Assembly (NCBI RefSeq): GCF_000218235.1
Contig: NZ_GL945017.1
Span: 2,928,422 to 2,992,421, forward strand
DNA length: 64,000 bases
Reading direction: 5' to 3'
Origin: Hallella multisaccharivorax DSM 17128
Lineage (GTDB): Bacteria; Bacteroidota; Bacteroidia; Bacteroidales; Bacteroidaceae
The notes below the pieces were generated by a model. The model saw only the letters and a program-made list of their open reading frames with translations, was not told where the DNA came from and searched no databases. Shown here piece after piece: positions 46,022-53,789 of the stretch; position 1 is the first letter of the stretch, and each line of letters begins with the position of its first letter. Both the position numbers and the translations under genes were made by a program.

Positions 46022-46675
46022 ATGATGTGCCGTAATATATTGATTTTTTTCTTGCTGCTCCTCATTCCTTTGACAGTCCATGCTTTTCGTGAATCTGAGG
46101 ACTTTTCCGTTTCGATGATTCCCGATGCCGTTTTCCAGCGAATGAAAGGAAAGAGCTATCCAGCAGACTGCCCTGTTAAACGCTCGGAGCTGAGGTACTT
46201 GCGGTTGTTGCATGTTGATAAGGAAGGGAAAATCCATCATGGTGAAATGGTCTGCAACAAGGCTATTGCTCAAGATGTATTGGAAATCTTTGAGGAGCTC
46301 TATAAGCATAGGTATCCTATAGAGCGAGTTAGGCTTATTGATGACTATGAAGCTGATGATGAGCAGTCGATGCGTGCTAACAATAGCAGCAGCTTTTGCT
46401 ATAGGGTGGTGCGTGGTAGCAGGAAACTATCGGCTCACGCTAAGGGAATGGCCGTGGATATCAATACATTTTATAATCCTTGTGTCAGGCAGTCAAGATC
46501 CGGGAACATTACAGTACAGCCGTCTAATGCAAGGAAATATTCAGACCGGTCGGCGTCATTCCCTTATAAAATAGAGCGTGGCGATCTGCTTTGGCGGCTC
46601 TTTACGGCTCGGGGATTCAAATGGGGAGGATCGTGGAAATCGGTAAAAGACTATCAGCATTTTGAGAAGGATTGA
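46022..46675 (+). CDS. Secreted M15-family peptidase (D-alanyl-D-alanine carboxypeptidase-like)
   Basis: 217 residues with a signal peptide (ILIFFLLLLIPLTVHA). The zinc site of the M15/VanY-like fold is complete: H139 and D146 in SAHAKGMAVD and H213 in DYQHFE at the C-terminus. Expected to trim peptidoglycan peptides in the periplasm. It has no obvious promoter of its own and is followed within 1 base by an EVE-domain gene, so the two are probably cotranscribed. Confidence 0.88.
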   Translation: MMCRNILIFFLLLLIPLTVHAFRESEDFSVSMIPDAVFQRMKGKSYPADCPVKRSELRYLRLLHVDKEGKIHHGEMVCNKAIAQDVLEIFEELYKHRYPIERVRLIDDYEADDEQSMRANNSSSFCYRVVRGSRKLSAHAKGMAVDINTFYNPCVRQSRSGNITVQPSNARKYSDRSASFPYKIERGDLLWRLFTARGFKWGGSWKSVKDYQHFEKD

Positions 46676-46676
46676 T

Positions 46677-47096
46677 ATGAACTATTGGATTAGGGCTTAC
46701 AACAATCAGCGTTTCCGGGTTGCCGACTTCATACACGATAATGGATTTATTGACTGGGGAATGAGGAACCGTTTTGAGAAAGGAGATGTAGTTTTCCTCT
46801 ATGCCACCGCTCCCGAAAGCCGTATTACTTTCATGATGGAGGTAACGTCTGTCGCCTTGACTTGTGAGGAGATCGCCAATGATGAATCTTACTATATCTC
46901 CCAACAATATTTTGAGAACTGGTTACGCCACAAGGCGGATCATCTCTACGTACGTTATTCCTTCCTGAAAGAGTTTCATACATCTGAACTATCCCTTGCA
47001 AAGCTGAGGGAGAACGGTATGCAGGGAACGCCCCGCTCACCACGGAAATTATGGCCAGAGACGGTAGATTATATCATGGGGAAGTTGAATGATTAG
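46677..47096 (+). CDS. EVE (PUA-like) domain protein
   Basis: 139 residues from the ATG at 46677, one base after the stop of the M15 gene; an in-frame extension would overlap that gene. NYWIRAYNNQRFRVADFI opens the fold, and RFEKGDVVFLYATAPESRITFMMEV is the central EVE strand set. EVE domains bind modified bases in DNA or RNA and in some bacteria form parts of defence systems, but as a single-domain protein this is more likely RNA-related. The link with the peptidase gene is unexplained. Confidence 0.78.
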   Translation: MNYWIRAYNNQRFRVADFIHDNGFIDWGMRNRFEKGDVVFLYATAPESRITFMMEVTSVALTCEEIANDESYYISQQYFENWLRHKADHLYVRYSFLKEFHTSELSLAKLRENGMQGTPRSPRKLWPETVDYIMGKLND

Positions 47097-47131
47097 AGTT
47101 CAGTAGACAGAAACTCTGAAGTAAAGTGAAG

Positions 47132-47207
47132 AAAAGTCCAGAAGTATAATTAGAGGTAGCTGTCTCTTGTAATAAGACTAAATCTCAGACTGTACTTCTG
47201 GACTTTT
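47132..47207. terminator. Long-armed inverted repeat between converging genes
   Basis: A 15-base perfect inverted repeat: 47132-47146 and 47193-47207, with 46 bases between. Ends are AAAA and TTTT. It lies 36 bases past the EVE gene and 32 bases before the end of the DUF349 gene, so it can serve both as a terminator, though the loop is unusually long. Confidence 0.6.
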
Positions 47208-47238
47208 GGAATTCAGCAATCCTGTATCTCAACGGAGA

Positions 47239-49134
47239 TTACTTTGTTTGGTCAATGGCCTTGATTTTCTCACGAATCATCTGTGCATCATCCTTGAGTT
47301 TCTGCACTTTGCGATTCATCTCATCAACAAGGCTGTTGCCTTTTTTGCTTGAGATATTGAGAAAGCCGAGGTTGTTTTCATAAGTTGTGATTTCCTGTTT
47401 AAGCTGCTCATAGCGGTGCATGAGCCGTGCGCGCTCATTATCAATGGCATCCTCTCCTTTCTTTGCTATGCCACGAAGATTATTCTTGAAGTTATCAAGA
47501 TGACGTTTGGCCGCGGAGATATGCAGTTCGGTAAAGATTCTGTCCATGACGTCGTGGTATTCCTTGTAGACCTTGTCCTTATCGCGGTAAGGCACGTGTC
47601 CGATGGCATTGTATTTATCAGCGAGTTCCTGCACTTTCTCTCGAGCGTTGGCATCAGCGTCAGCGGCAATTTTCTTGAGTTCTTCGATGATGGCGTGCTT
47701 CTTTTGCAAGTTCTCCTTCTCTTCGTTGTGTGTGCCGGCATGTGCAGCATTGCGGGCGTCAAAAAAGTGGTTGCAGGCAGAGAGAAAGTCGTTCCACAAC
47801 TGGTCACTGACTTTTCGGGGCGCGGTTCCAATGGCTCTCCATTCTTTTTGCAGCTGAATGAGTTTGTCAGAAGTCGCTTTCCAGTCGGTAGAGTCGGCGA
47901 GCTCTTGAGCTTTTGCCACGAGAGCTTTCTTTTTCTCAGCATTCTCGTAGAGCCGTGCACGTACCTCTTTGAAATAAGCAGCCTTCCGGCTGAAGAAGTC
48001 GTCGCATGTTTTACGGAAGCGCTGGAAAATCTCTTCGTTGCTCTTTTTGGGTGCAAAGCCGATGGTTTTCCATTCCTGCTGGATGCCAATGATTTCTTTA
48101 GAGTGTTTTTCCCAATCAGTTGAATTCTTATTTTCCTGTTGGGCGATGTTCTCTGTCTTTTCACAGAGTGCAGTCTTCTTGGCGAGATTCTCTTCCTCGT
48201 TGGCGCGCAACTTCTCGAAATGTTCCTGATGTCTCTTATTGATGACGGTGCTTGCATTCTTGAAGCGCGTCCAGATTTCTTCCCTGAGGTCTTTTGACAC
48301 GGGTCCTATCTCGCGATACTGCTCATGCAGGTCTTGGAGTTGATGGAAGGCTCTGATCACATCGGGCTCTTCAGCAAGTTTTTCAGCTTCTTCGCACAGG
48401 CGTGTCTTGGCTTCTAAATTCTTCTTGAAATCGTATTCGCGTGCTTCGCGGTTGAGGTTGAGCAAGTCATAGAACTGCTCGACGTATAGCTGATAGTTGC
48501 GCCATGTCTCGCTTGATTTTTCGGGTGGCACCGGTCCTATCTCTTTCCATTCCTGCTGCAGAGCCTTGAAGTCATTGTATGATTTGTTTGCTTCGTCAGG
48601 TGAAGTGGCCATTGTCTTTATCTTCTCAATGATTTCCTCGCGACGCTTGAGATTGTCCTCACGCTCCTGCATCGCCCTCTCAAATGCCTTGGCACGCTTT
48701 TCCTTGATGACCTGCATGTTTGCCTTAAAGGTTTCCTCGTCATCGTCGGGCATCATTTGATACTTCTCGGGGTCACCTCCTGCCTCCAGGTATTCTTTCT
48801 GTTTTTGGTCGCGTTCTGCGATGTGGAAACGGTAGAAGGAGGCTTTGAGATGATCCATTTCGTCCCTGTTCGGGAGCTCATCGCTTTGGGCGATTTCCTT
48901 GACACGGTTGAGGACTTCCTGCTTTGAGGCGTAGACTTTCTTCGTCTCCTCAGATTCATTCTCAGCTTCTGACTTGTTTTCGACTTCTGATATGTTCTCA
49001 GCTTCGGGTTTGTTTTCAGCTTCTGACATGTTCTTAGCTTCAGGTTTGTTCTCAGCTTCCGAAGTGGAGTTGACCACCGTTTTCAGCTCTTCTGCATTGC
49101 CCTGTTCGGGGGCCTTTTCTTGAGAGTCCATCAT
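47239..49134 (-). CDS. DUF349 repeat protein
   Basis: 631 residues, mostly alpha-helical and highly charged. Five DUF349 units can be marked by their W/Y-K/R-x-IG cores: WKEIG, YREIG, WKTIG, WRAIG and YNAIG. The N-terminus before about residue 65 carries three imperfect 12-residue acidic repeats (SEAENKPEAKNM, SEAENKPEAENI, SEVENKSEAENE), a disordered tail that may vary in copy number. Family function is not settled. A -7 box lies at 49268-49275. Confidence 0.92.
   Translation of the reverse strand: MMDSQEKAPEQGNAEELKTVVNSTSEAENKPEAKNMSEAENKPEAENISEVENKSEAENESEETKKVYASKQEVLNRVKEIAQSDELPNRDEMDHLKASFYRFHIAERDQKQKEYLEAGGDPEKYQMMPDDDEETFKANMQVIKEKRAKAFERAMQEREDNLKRREEIIEKIKTMATSPDEANKSYNDFKALQQEWKEIGPVPPEKSSETWRNYQLYVEQFYDLLNLNREAREYDFKKNLEAKTRLCEEAEKLAEEPDVIRAFHQLQDLHEQYREIGPVSKDLREEIWTRFKNASTVINKRHQEHFEKLRANEEENLAKKTALCEKTENIAQQENKNSTDWEKHSKEIIGIQQEWKTIGFAPKKSNEEIFQRFRKTCDDFFSRKAAYFKEVRARLYENAEKKKALVAKAQELADSTDWKATSDKLIQLQKEWRAIGTAPRKVSDQLWNDFLSACNHFFDARNAAHAGTHNEEKENLQKKHAIIEELKKIAADADANAREKVQELADKYNAIGHVPYRDKDKVYKEYHDVMDRIFTELHISAAKRHLDNFKNNLRGIAKKGEDAIDNERARLMHRYEQLKQEITTYENNLGFLNISSKKGNSLVDEMNRKVQKLKDDAQMIREKIKAIDQTK
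48922..49074 (-). repeat. Repeats encoding the acidic tail of the DUF349 protein
   Basis: Around 48945-49065 the words GAAGCTGA and GAAAACA return every 18-36 bases on the minus strand, encoding three 12-residue units. Slippage could change the tail length between strains. Confidence 0.6.
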
Positions 49135-49267
49135 TTCACTCTAAATTAAGTTTATGATTCGGAGTTCCATGGCCATGCTGCTGTGACCAGCAAACACCTT
49201 GGATGCGCATGGCTTCCAATGATTTATAAATATTTCTTGATGATATATACGTGTTGTAAATATTGTG

Positions 49268-49275
49268 CAAACTTA
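49268..49275 (-). promoter_or_regulatory. -7 promoter box of the DUF349 gene
   Basis: TAAGTTTG on the minus strand, 133 bases before the ATG. No -33 TTTG. Confidence 0.4.
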
Positions 49276-49328
49276 GAGAAAAAGATTGTAATATACTAAT
49301 TTTCACACTATTTTTTATGCTTCTGTGG

Positions 49329-50255
49329 TTAAATAAGTTTTTTCCAGCGTAGGATCCACCAACTTACCCCTGTCACGAGCACGGCGATAGCGATACAGAT
49401 GACAAAGCCGTAGTGCGACTTTTCCAATCCGTTGATGACGTTCATACCGTAGATACTGGATATGAGTGTAGGTGCCATGAGGATGATATTGAGCGAGGTA
49501 AGGGTACGCATCGTGGTATTCATGTTGTTGTTGATGATGCTGGAATAAGTGTCCATCGTCGACTCAAGAATGTCTGAATAGATATTAGTGGTCTCGCGTG
49601 CCTGTGTCATTTCAATGTTCACATCCTCGATGAGATCGGCGTCGAGCTCATCGACTTGTAGTTTGAACTTCAACTTCTGCAATAAGTTTTCGTTGCCTCG
49701 AATGGAAGTGATAAAGTAGGTGAGTGAGTCCTGAAGGCGACTCAGGCCTATGAGGCTCTCGTTGTTTACTTCATGGTCGAGGTTATGCTTGGCTTTCTCG
49801 ATGAGTGCGTTGATCTGCTTCAATCGTTTCAAATACCACACGGCAGAGGACAAGAATAGACGGAAAGTCATGTCAACATAATCGGTGAATCCCACGCCCC
49901 GTTTCTGCTGGTAGCTAACAAAGTCAAGCATCATGTTGGTCTCGTAGAAGCAGACGGTGATGGTGACGTCACGTTTATGGATGATGCCTATGGGCACGGT
50001 CGTGTAAGGCGTGCGCGAGCGAATCTCCTTGACATAAGGGATACGTAGAATAATGAGCGTCCACCCGTCGTCGTACTCATAGCGGGCACGCTCGTCGGTA
50101 TCGCTGATATCGCTCATAAAATAGTCGGGGATATGAAATCTCTCTTCCAGTTCGCGCTGGTCGTCGTCGGTGGGACAGGTAACCTGAATCCAGCACCCTG
50201 CTTCCCACTCATTGATCACTCTCAGTTGCTTCTCAATGTTCCAATATGTTTTCAT
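49329..50255 (-). CDS. CorA-family magnesium/cobalt transporter
   Basis: 308 residues from the ATG at 50255, chosen because AGGAG lies 10 bases upstream; a TTG 9 bases earlier is too close to it. A large cytoplasmic N-terminal domain with a long helix (RLQDSLTYFITSIRGNEN) is followed by two C-terminal transmembrane helices joined by the signature GMN in SSIYGMNVI. Forms a pentameric divalent-cation channel. The promoter is at 50387-50418. Confidence 0.94.
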   Translation of the reverse strand: MKTYWNIEKQLRVINEWEAGCWIQVTCPTDDDQRELEERFHIPDYFMSDISDTDERARYEYDDGWTLIILRIPYVKEIRSRTPYTTVPIGIIHKRDVTITVCFYETNMMLDFVSYQQKRGVGFTDYVDMTFRLFLSSAVWYLKRLKQINALIEKAKHNLDHEVNNESLIGLSRLQDSLTYFITSIRGNENLLQKLKFKLQVDELDADLIEDVNIEMTQARETTNIYSDILESTMDTYSSIINNNMNTTMRTLTSLNIILMAPTLISSIYGMNVINGLEKSHYGFVICIAIAVLVTGVSWWILRWKKLI

Positions 50256-50386
50256 TGCAGCCAATCTCCTATATTACATGAACAGCTGGTGGGGATTGGC
50301 CGTAAAGGGCTTTATCCTCACGCTATGAATTGTAACTGTCCGCGTGATAATCGTCCATAAAGATGATAACTGAATATTTGACGTTG

Positions 50387-50418
50387 CAAAAGTAAAGAAA
50401 AAAAACCGGAGAGGCAAA
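50387..50418 (-). promoter_or_regulatory. Promoter of the corA-like gene
   Basis: On the minus strand TTTG (50415-50418), 20 bases, TACTTTTG (50387-50394). The -33 box sits in the loop of the pepD terminator. It leaves a leader of about 125 bases. Confidence 0.7.
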
Positions 50419-50437
50419 CATTTCCCCGGTTTTTTTT
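50398..50437 (-). terminator. Terminator of the pepD operon
   Basis: Stem AAAAAAAACCGG (50398-50409) with CCGGTTTTTTTT (50426-50437), loop of 16 bases. Seven bases past the pepD stop; symmetrical A/T ends. Confidence 0.85.
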
Positions 50438-50443
50438 CTGCAA

Positions 50444-51898
50444 TTATTTCTCTTCTATCCGCTCAAGAGCAGTGGTGAGGAGTTTCCAGAAGGGCTCTGC
50501 GGTGTCTATCTTGAACCGTTCGCTTGTGGTGTGAGGTGAGAGAAGGGTAGGGCCAAGGCTGACGGCATCCATGCCCGGATACTTGCTCAGGATTACCGAG
50601 CACTCCAGTCCGGCGTGGTCGGCTTGTACAGTGGCATCCTTGCCGGTCTGCTCTTTATAGATTTCTTTCAGCAGATTGAGGATCTTGCTGTCAGGGTTAG
50701 GATCCCATCCGCCATAGCTCCCGCTGAACTCAGTCCGCATGCCGGCCATTGCAAAGCAACTTTCGAGCATGGAGCCTACATACTCCTTCATATCTTCACG
50801 GCTGGAGCGTGCGAGGATCTTGATGACGGCCTTGCCTCCCTCAATGTCGATGATGGCGAGATTTGACGATGTCTCCACCACGTCGGGGTAGGCGGGAATC
50901 ATGCGTATGACACCGTTGTGGCAGGCATAGATGGCGTCGATGAGGTTGTCTTGAATCTCACGGGGTACCAGTTGGGTAGGATTCTCTACCTCTTCGACAA
51001 AGAATTGAACGTCTTTCTCGATGCCTTTAAATTCGTCCTCAATAGCGAGGCGTTGCTGCTCCACAAGGGCTTTCACGGCTTCTACTTGGCTTTCGGGCAA
51101 TGCAAGCACTACTTCAGCCTTGAATGGGATGGCATTGCGCATATTACCTCCATGCCATGCGGCAAGTCGCGCGCCATTCTCAGCCACAGCCTTGCGTACG
51201 AGGCGCACCATCTCTTTGTTGGCATTGGCGCGGCCCTCATTGATTTCCAGGCCGGAGTGACCGCCGCGAAGCCCCTTGAGGGTTACTTTGACAGCTGTCT
51301 CCTGGTCGTTGTCCACGGGTTGGTATTCGAGAGAGGAGGTGACATCGACGCCACCGGCCGAGCCAATGACAAACTTGCCCCACAGCTCCGAGTCAAGATT
51401 TATAAGAATATCGCTATGCAGTTCGCCCTCAGGCAACTCATTAGCACCGTACATCCCCGTTTCTTCATCGCGTGTGATGAGAGCCTCGATGGGGCCATGC
51501 TTCAGGTCTTTCTCTTCCATGATGCCCATGATGGCTGCCACGCCGATGCCGTCGTCGGAGCCGAGTGTCGTGCCTTTGGCGTGTACCCATCCGTCCTCGA
51601 TATAGGTCTCAATGGGATCGGTCTCGAAGTTATGGGTGGAGTCGGGGGCTTTCTGCGGCACCATGTCCATGTGTGCCTGTAAAAGTACCGTCTTGCGATT
51701 CTCATAGCCCGGCGTGGAGGGCTTGCGCATGACAATGTTACCGGCGGGGTCTTGGAATGCCTCTACGCCTACGCGCTTGGCAAAGTCGAGCAGAAACTGC
51801 TGCACTTTCTCCACGTGGCCACTGGGACGTGGTATTTGGGTAAGGTCATCAAAATTGCGCCAGATGGCGGCAGGTTGTAAGTTGCGGATTTCACTCAT
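50444..51898 (-). CDS. pepD: Aminoacyl-histidine dipeptidase, M20 family (PepD)
   Basis: 484 residues. Cytosolic dinuclear zinc dipeptidase of the Xaa-His type. Metal and catalytic residues: H76 and D78 in LQAHMDMV, D115-D116 in LGSDDGIG, E145-E146 in RDEETGMYG, and a late GLECSVI plus SPHTTSERF that complete the site. A lid domain lies between. It follows the YbhN-like gene by 33 bases and ends at a strong terminator. Confidence 0.95.
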   Translation of the reverse strand: MSEIRNLQPAAIWRNFDDLTQIPRPSGHVEKVQQFLLDFAKRVGVEAFQDPAGNIVMRKPSTPGYENRKTVLLQAHMDMVPQKAPDSTHNFETDPIETYIEDGWVHAKGTTLGSDDGIGVAAIMGIMEEKDLKHGPIEALITRDEETGMYGANELPEGELHSDILINLDSELWGKFVIGSAGGVDVTSSLEYQPVDNDQETAVKVTLKGLRGGHSGLEINEGRANANKEMVRLVRKAVAENGARLAAWHGGNMRNAIPFKAEVVLALPESQVEAVKALVEQQRLAIEDEFKGIEKDVQFFVEEVENPTQLVPREIQDNLIDAIYACHNGVIRMIPAYPDVVETSSNLAIIDIEGGKAVIKILARSSREDMKEYVGSMLESCFAMAGMRTEFSGSYGGWDPNPDSKILNLLKEIYKEQTGKDATVQADHAGLECSVILSKYPGMDAVSLGPTLLSPHTTSERFKIDTAEPFWKLLTTALERIEEK

Positions 51899-51931
51899 AG
51901 CTTTTGGTTATTAAATGAATGTGTATGTTGT

Positions 51932-52921
51932 TTAAATTCTTTTCTTTGTCAGTGCCAGCGCTATCCATGCGTAGATGCCCAGCGCAAGCACAAGAAGCGT
52001 CTGTATAGTGTGGACGATAAGTACGAAGTAGAGTGCGTTGCTGGCCGCCACTCCATAAAGGATGAGCATGGTCTTCACTGCGAAATGCCAGGGGCCGGCG
52101 CCGTTGGGCGTGGGTACGATGACTGCGATGGAGCCTACGATGAACGTCACCAGCGCACATGCCATTCCTAAGTGAGCTGTGGGAATGAAGCAGAAGAAGG
52201 TGAGATAATAATGCAGGAAGTAGCAGGCCCATATCCCAATGCTGAAGAAAAGGAACAGGGGTACATTGCGTACGTTGCGTATGGAAATAATCCCTGACCA
52301 TAGCCCGATGAACGTCTCTTTCACCTTATTATATATAGACAACTTCCTTACAATCGCCCATAGCAGCACCAGCACAGCCACGCCACAGACGGCGGTGACC
52401 CACCAGCCGGTGGTGGTGAACTGCCCCAGAAGCTCATCCAGACGGGTGCCTGTGCGGGCGAAGAAGCGGTGGAAGACGGGCAGCTGCCATAGAAAGGTGA
52501 AGACGGTGATGAGGAGCACCAACAGGGTGTCAATGGCACGCTCAGTGACCACCGTGCCAAGTGATTTCGGGAATGAGACGCCATCCCAGCGCTTGAGCAC
52601 GCCGCAACGTGCAAACTCGCCTACACGGGGGATCACGAGGCTTGCCGCGTAGGAGAGAAAGATGCTGTTCACCGCAACGCTTCTGCGCGGTTTCTCGCCC
52701 AAAGGCTCAAGGCTCTGCCGCCAGCGCCAGCCGCGAAAGGCTTGCGCCAAAATGCCGAAAGGGAAGGAGAGTAGCATCCATGTCCAGTCCATGTGGTGGA
52801 GCATGACGTCGCCGATACTTCGGAGATTAAAGCCCCGATACATCCAATAGAGGATGGCGCCGCCCAAAAACAGGGACAATGCTACCTGCATGACAGTGTT
52901 GATCGCCTTCTTCTTATTCAT
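51932..52921 (-). CDS. YbhN/LPG-synthase-type membrane protein
   Basis: 329 residues, eight or so transmembrane helices beginning at about 8-24. WRQSLEPLGEKPRRSVAVNS and SLVIPRVGEFARCG match the membrane part of the lysylphosphatidylglycerol synthase superfamily (UPF0104). No soluble synthase domain is attached, so a lipid flippase or lipid-carrier role is more likely than synthesis. It shares an operon with pepD. The -7 box lies only 8 bases before the ATG, so the transcript may have almost no leader. Confidence 0.85.
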   Translation of the reverse strand: MNKKKAINTVMQVALSLFLGGAILYWMYRGFNLRSIGDVMLHHMDWTWMLLSFPFGILAQAFRGWRWRQSLEPLGEKPRRSVAVNSIFLSYAASLVIPRVGEFARCGVLKRWDGVSFPKSLGTVVTERAIDTLLVLLITVFTFLWQLPVFHRFFARTGTRLDELLGQFTTTGWWVTAVCGVAVLVLLWAIVRKLSIYNKVKETFIGLWSGIISIRNVRNVPLFLFFSIGIWACYFLHYYLTFFCFIPTAHLGMACALVTFIVGSIAVIVPTPNGAGPWHFAVKTMLILYGVAASNALYFVLIVHTIQTLLVLALGIYAWIALALTKKRI

Positions 52922-52929
52922 TTCACAGG

Positions 52930-52937
52930 CAAAATTA
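52930..52937 (-). promoter_or_regulatory. -7 promoter box of the YbhN-pepD operon
   Basis: TAATTTTG on the minus strand, 8 bases before the ATG at 52921. If used, the RNA would start at or next to the start codon. Confidence 0.45.
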
Positions 52938-53130
52938 TAAAATATATTTGAGGAATGATTCAGTTCCGCATATTTTTTTGTATTATCTGTTTCAAGGTAC
53001 TCTCTGCGGCCTTGTATGCCGTTTCTCAGCCGATGCCTCTGATGTCATCATTCCAATGGATTGATTTCGGTCAACCCATTTGATGATTGTCAATAAAAGC
53101 GTGGGTTCGGCATAGGAAAGCCCTGTATTG

Positions 53131-53162
53131 TTTGCGTACACATGTTTTTCTTCCTAACTTTG
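53131..53162 (+). promoter_or_regulatory. Promoter of the 30-residue peptide gene
   Basis: TTTG (53131-53134), 20 bases, TAACTTTG (53155-53162): a full consensus site. The expected RNA start near 53170 leaves a leader of about 160 bases. Confidence 0.75.
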
Positions 53163-53327
53163 CATCGTCATAAGAAATTAGGCTGCCTTCTTAAAGGCAA
53201 AGGATAAGTATTCAGGTAACACATTCAGTAGTTTAGTTGATTAGTTTTAGTTGACAAGTTTTTCAGGATAACAACCGGCATAGCGATGGCCGGATAAAAA
53301 AGATTAATAATTTAGAGAAAGCAAAGT

Positions 53328-53420
53328 ATGATGAGTTTGACGACTTTTGCAGCTATGGCCGCCCTGATGTTTATCGGCATCTCGCTGTTGGCCCTGATGA
53401 TGGACAGGAACGCACGCTAA
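53328..53420 (+). CDS. 30-residue single-pass membrane peptide
   Basis: A short frame (ATG at 53328, a second ATG directly after, stop 53418-53420). The peptide is MMSLTTFAAMAALMF, then IGISLLALMMDRNAR: a helix of about 19 hydrophobic residues with a charged C-terminal end, as in small membrane proteins that attach to larger complexes (CydX or KdpF size class). AGAGAAAG lies just upstream as a weak ribosome site. It has its own consensus promoter and terminator, and no other gene is between them. The identity is unknown. Confidence 0.65.
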   Translation: MMSLTTFAAMAALMFIGISLLALMMDRNAR

Positions 53421-53472
53421 GGCGTGAGCCTTCCATTGATTTACAGAGAAAACATGTTTAACAATTAATAAG

Positions 53473-53504
53473 AGCGCCGTAATCCGTGAGGGTTCCGGCG
53501 TTTT
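53473..53504 (+). terminator. Terminator of the small peptide gene
   Basis: Stem GCGCCG (53473-53478) with CGGCGT (53496-53501), one G-T pair, then TTTCTTTCT. Confidence 0.65.
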
Positions 53505-53554
53505 CTTTCTCCCGTCTTTTCACTAAAAGGTACTACACGACCATTCGTATCTGT

Positions 53555-53670
53555 GACGCATTGCCATTATAGTGTAGACGCATCGCCTTTACAGTGTAGA
53601 CGCATCGCCTTTACAGTGTAGACGCATTGCCATTACAGTGTAGACGCATCGCCATTACGGTGTAGACGCC
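53555..53670. repeat. 22-base-period intergenic array, five units
   Basis: Five tandem 22-base units start at 53555, 53577, 53599, 53621 and 53643, each GACGCATYGCC, then WTTAYRGTGTA; GACGCC begins a sixth. Differences are confined to a few positions, mostly transitions. It sits between the small peptide terminator and the lysS promoter. Confidence 0.95.
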
Positions 53671-53742
53671 AGGTCGTGCAATGTTCATCCAAAGAATAAG
53701 GCTAAATTTTGTCAATCTCTTCTTTTAATGAACTTTATTTCG

Positions 53743-53750
53743 TAATTTTG
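53743..53750 (+). promoter_or_regulatory. -7 promoter box of lysS
   Basis: TAATTTTG, 39 bases before the lysS ATG at 53790. No -33 TTTG at 19-21 bases. Confidence 0.5.
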
Positions 53751-53789
53751 CACATTATAGCGATTGGTTGGAATAAATATCAAGTACAC

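Larger units (their letters stand above)
52922..53327. other. Divergent space and leader of a small peptide gene
   Basis: The first 200 bases contain the YbhN gene promoter box and little else. From the promoter at 53131-53162 onward this is the leader of the 30-residue peptide gene. The leader has two small stems: TGCCTT/AAGGCA (53184-53199) and CCGGC/GCCGG (53275-53293). Confidence 0.55.

Noticed and set aside
46677..47096. EVE protein as part of a defence island
   Set aside because: Neighbours are a peptidase, a tRNA and housekeeping genes; there is no restriction, helicase or nuclease partner nearby.
53555..53670. 22-base array as a CRISPR
   Set aside because: The units abut without unique spacers, and no cas gene is in the window.
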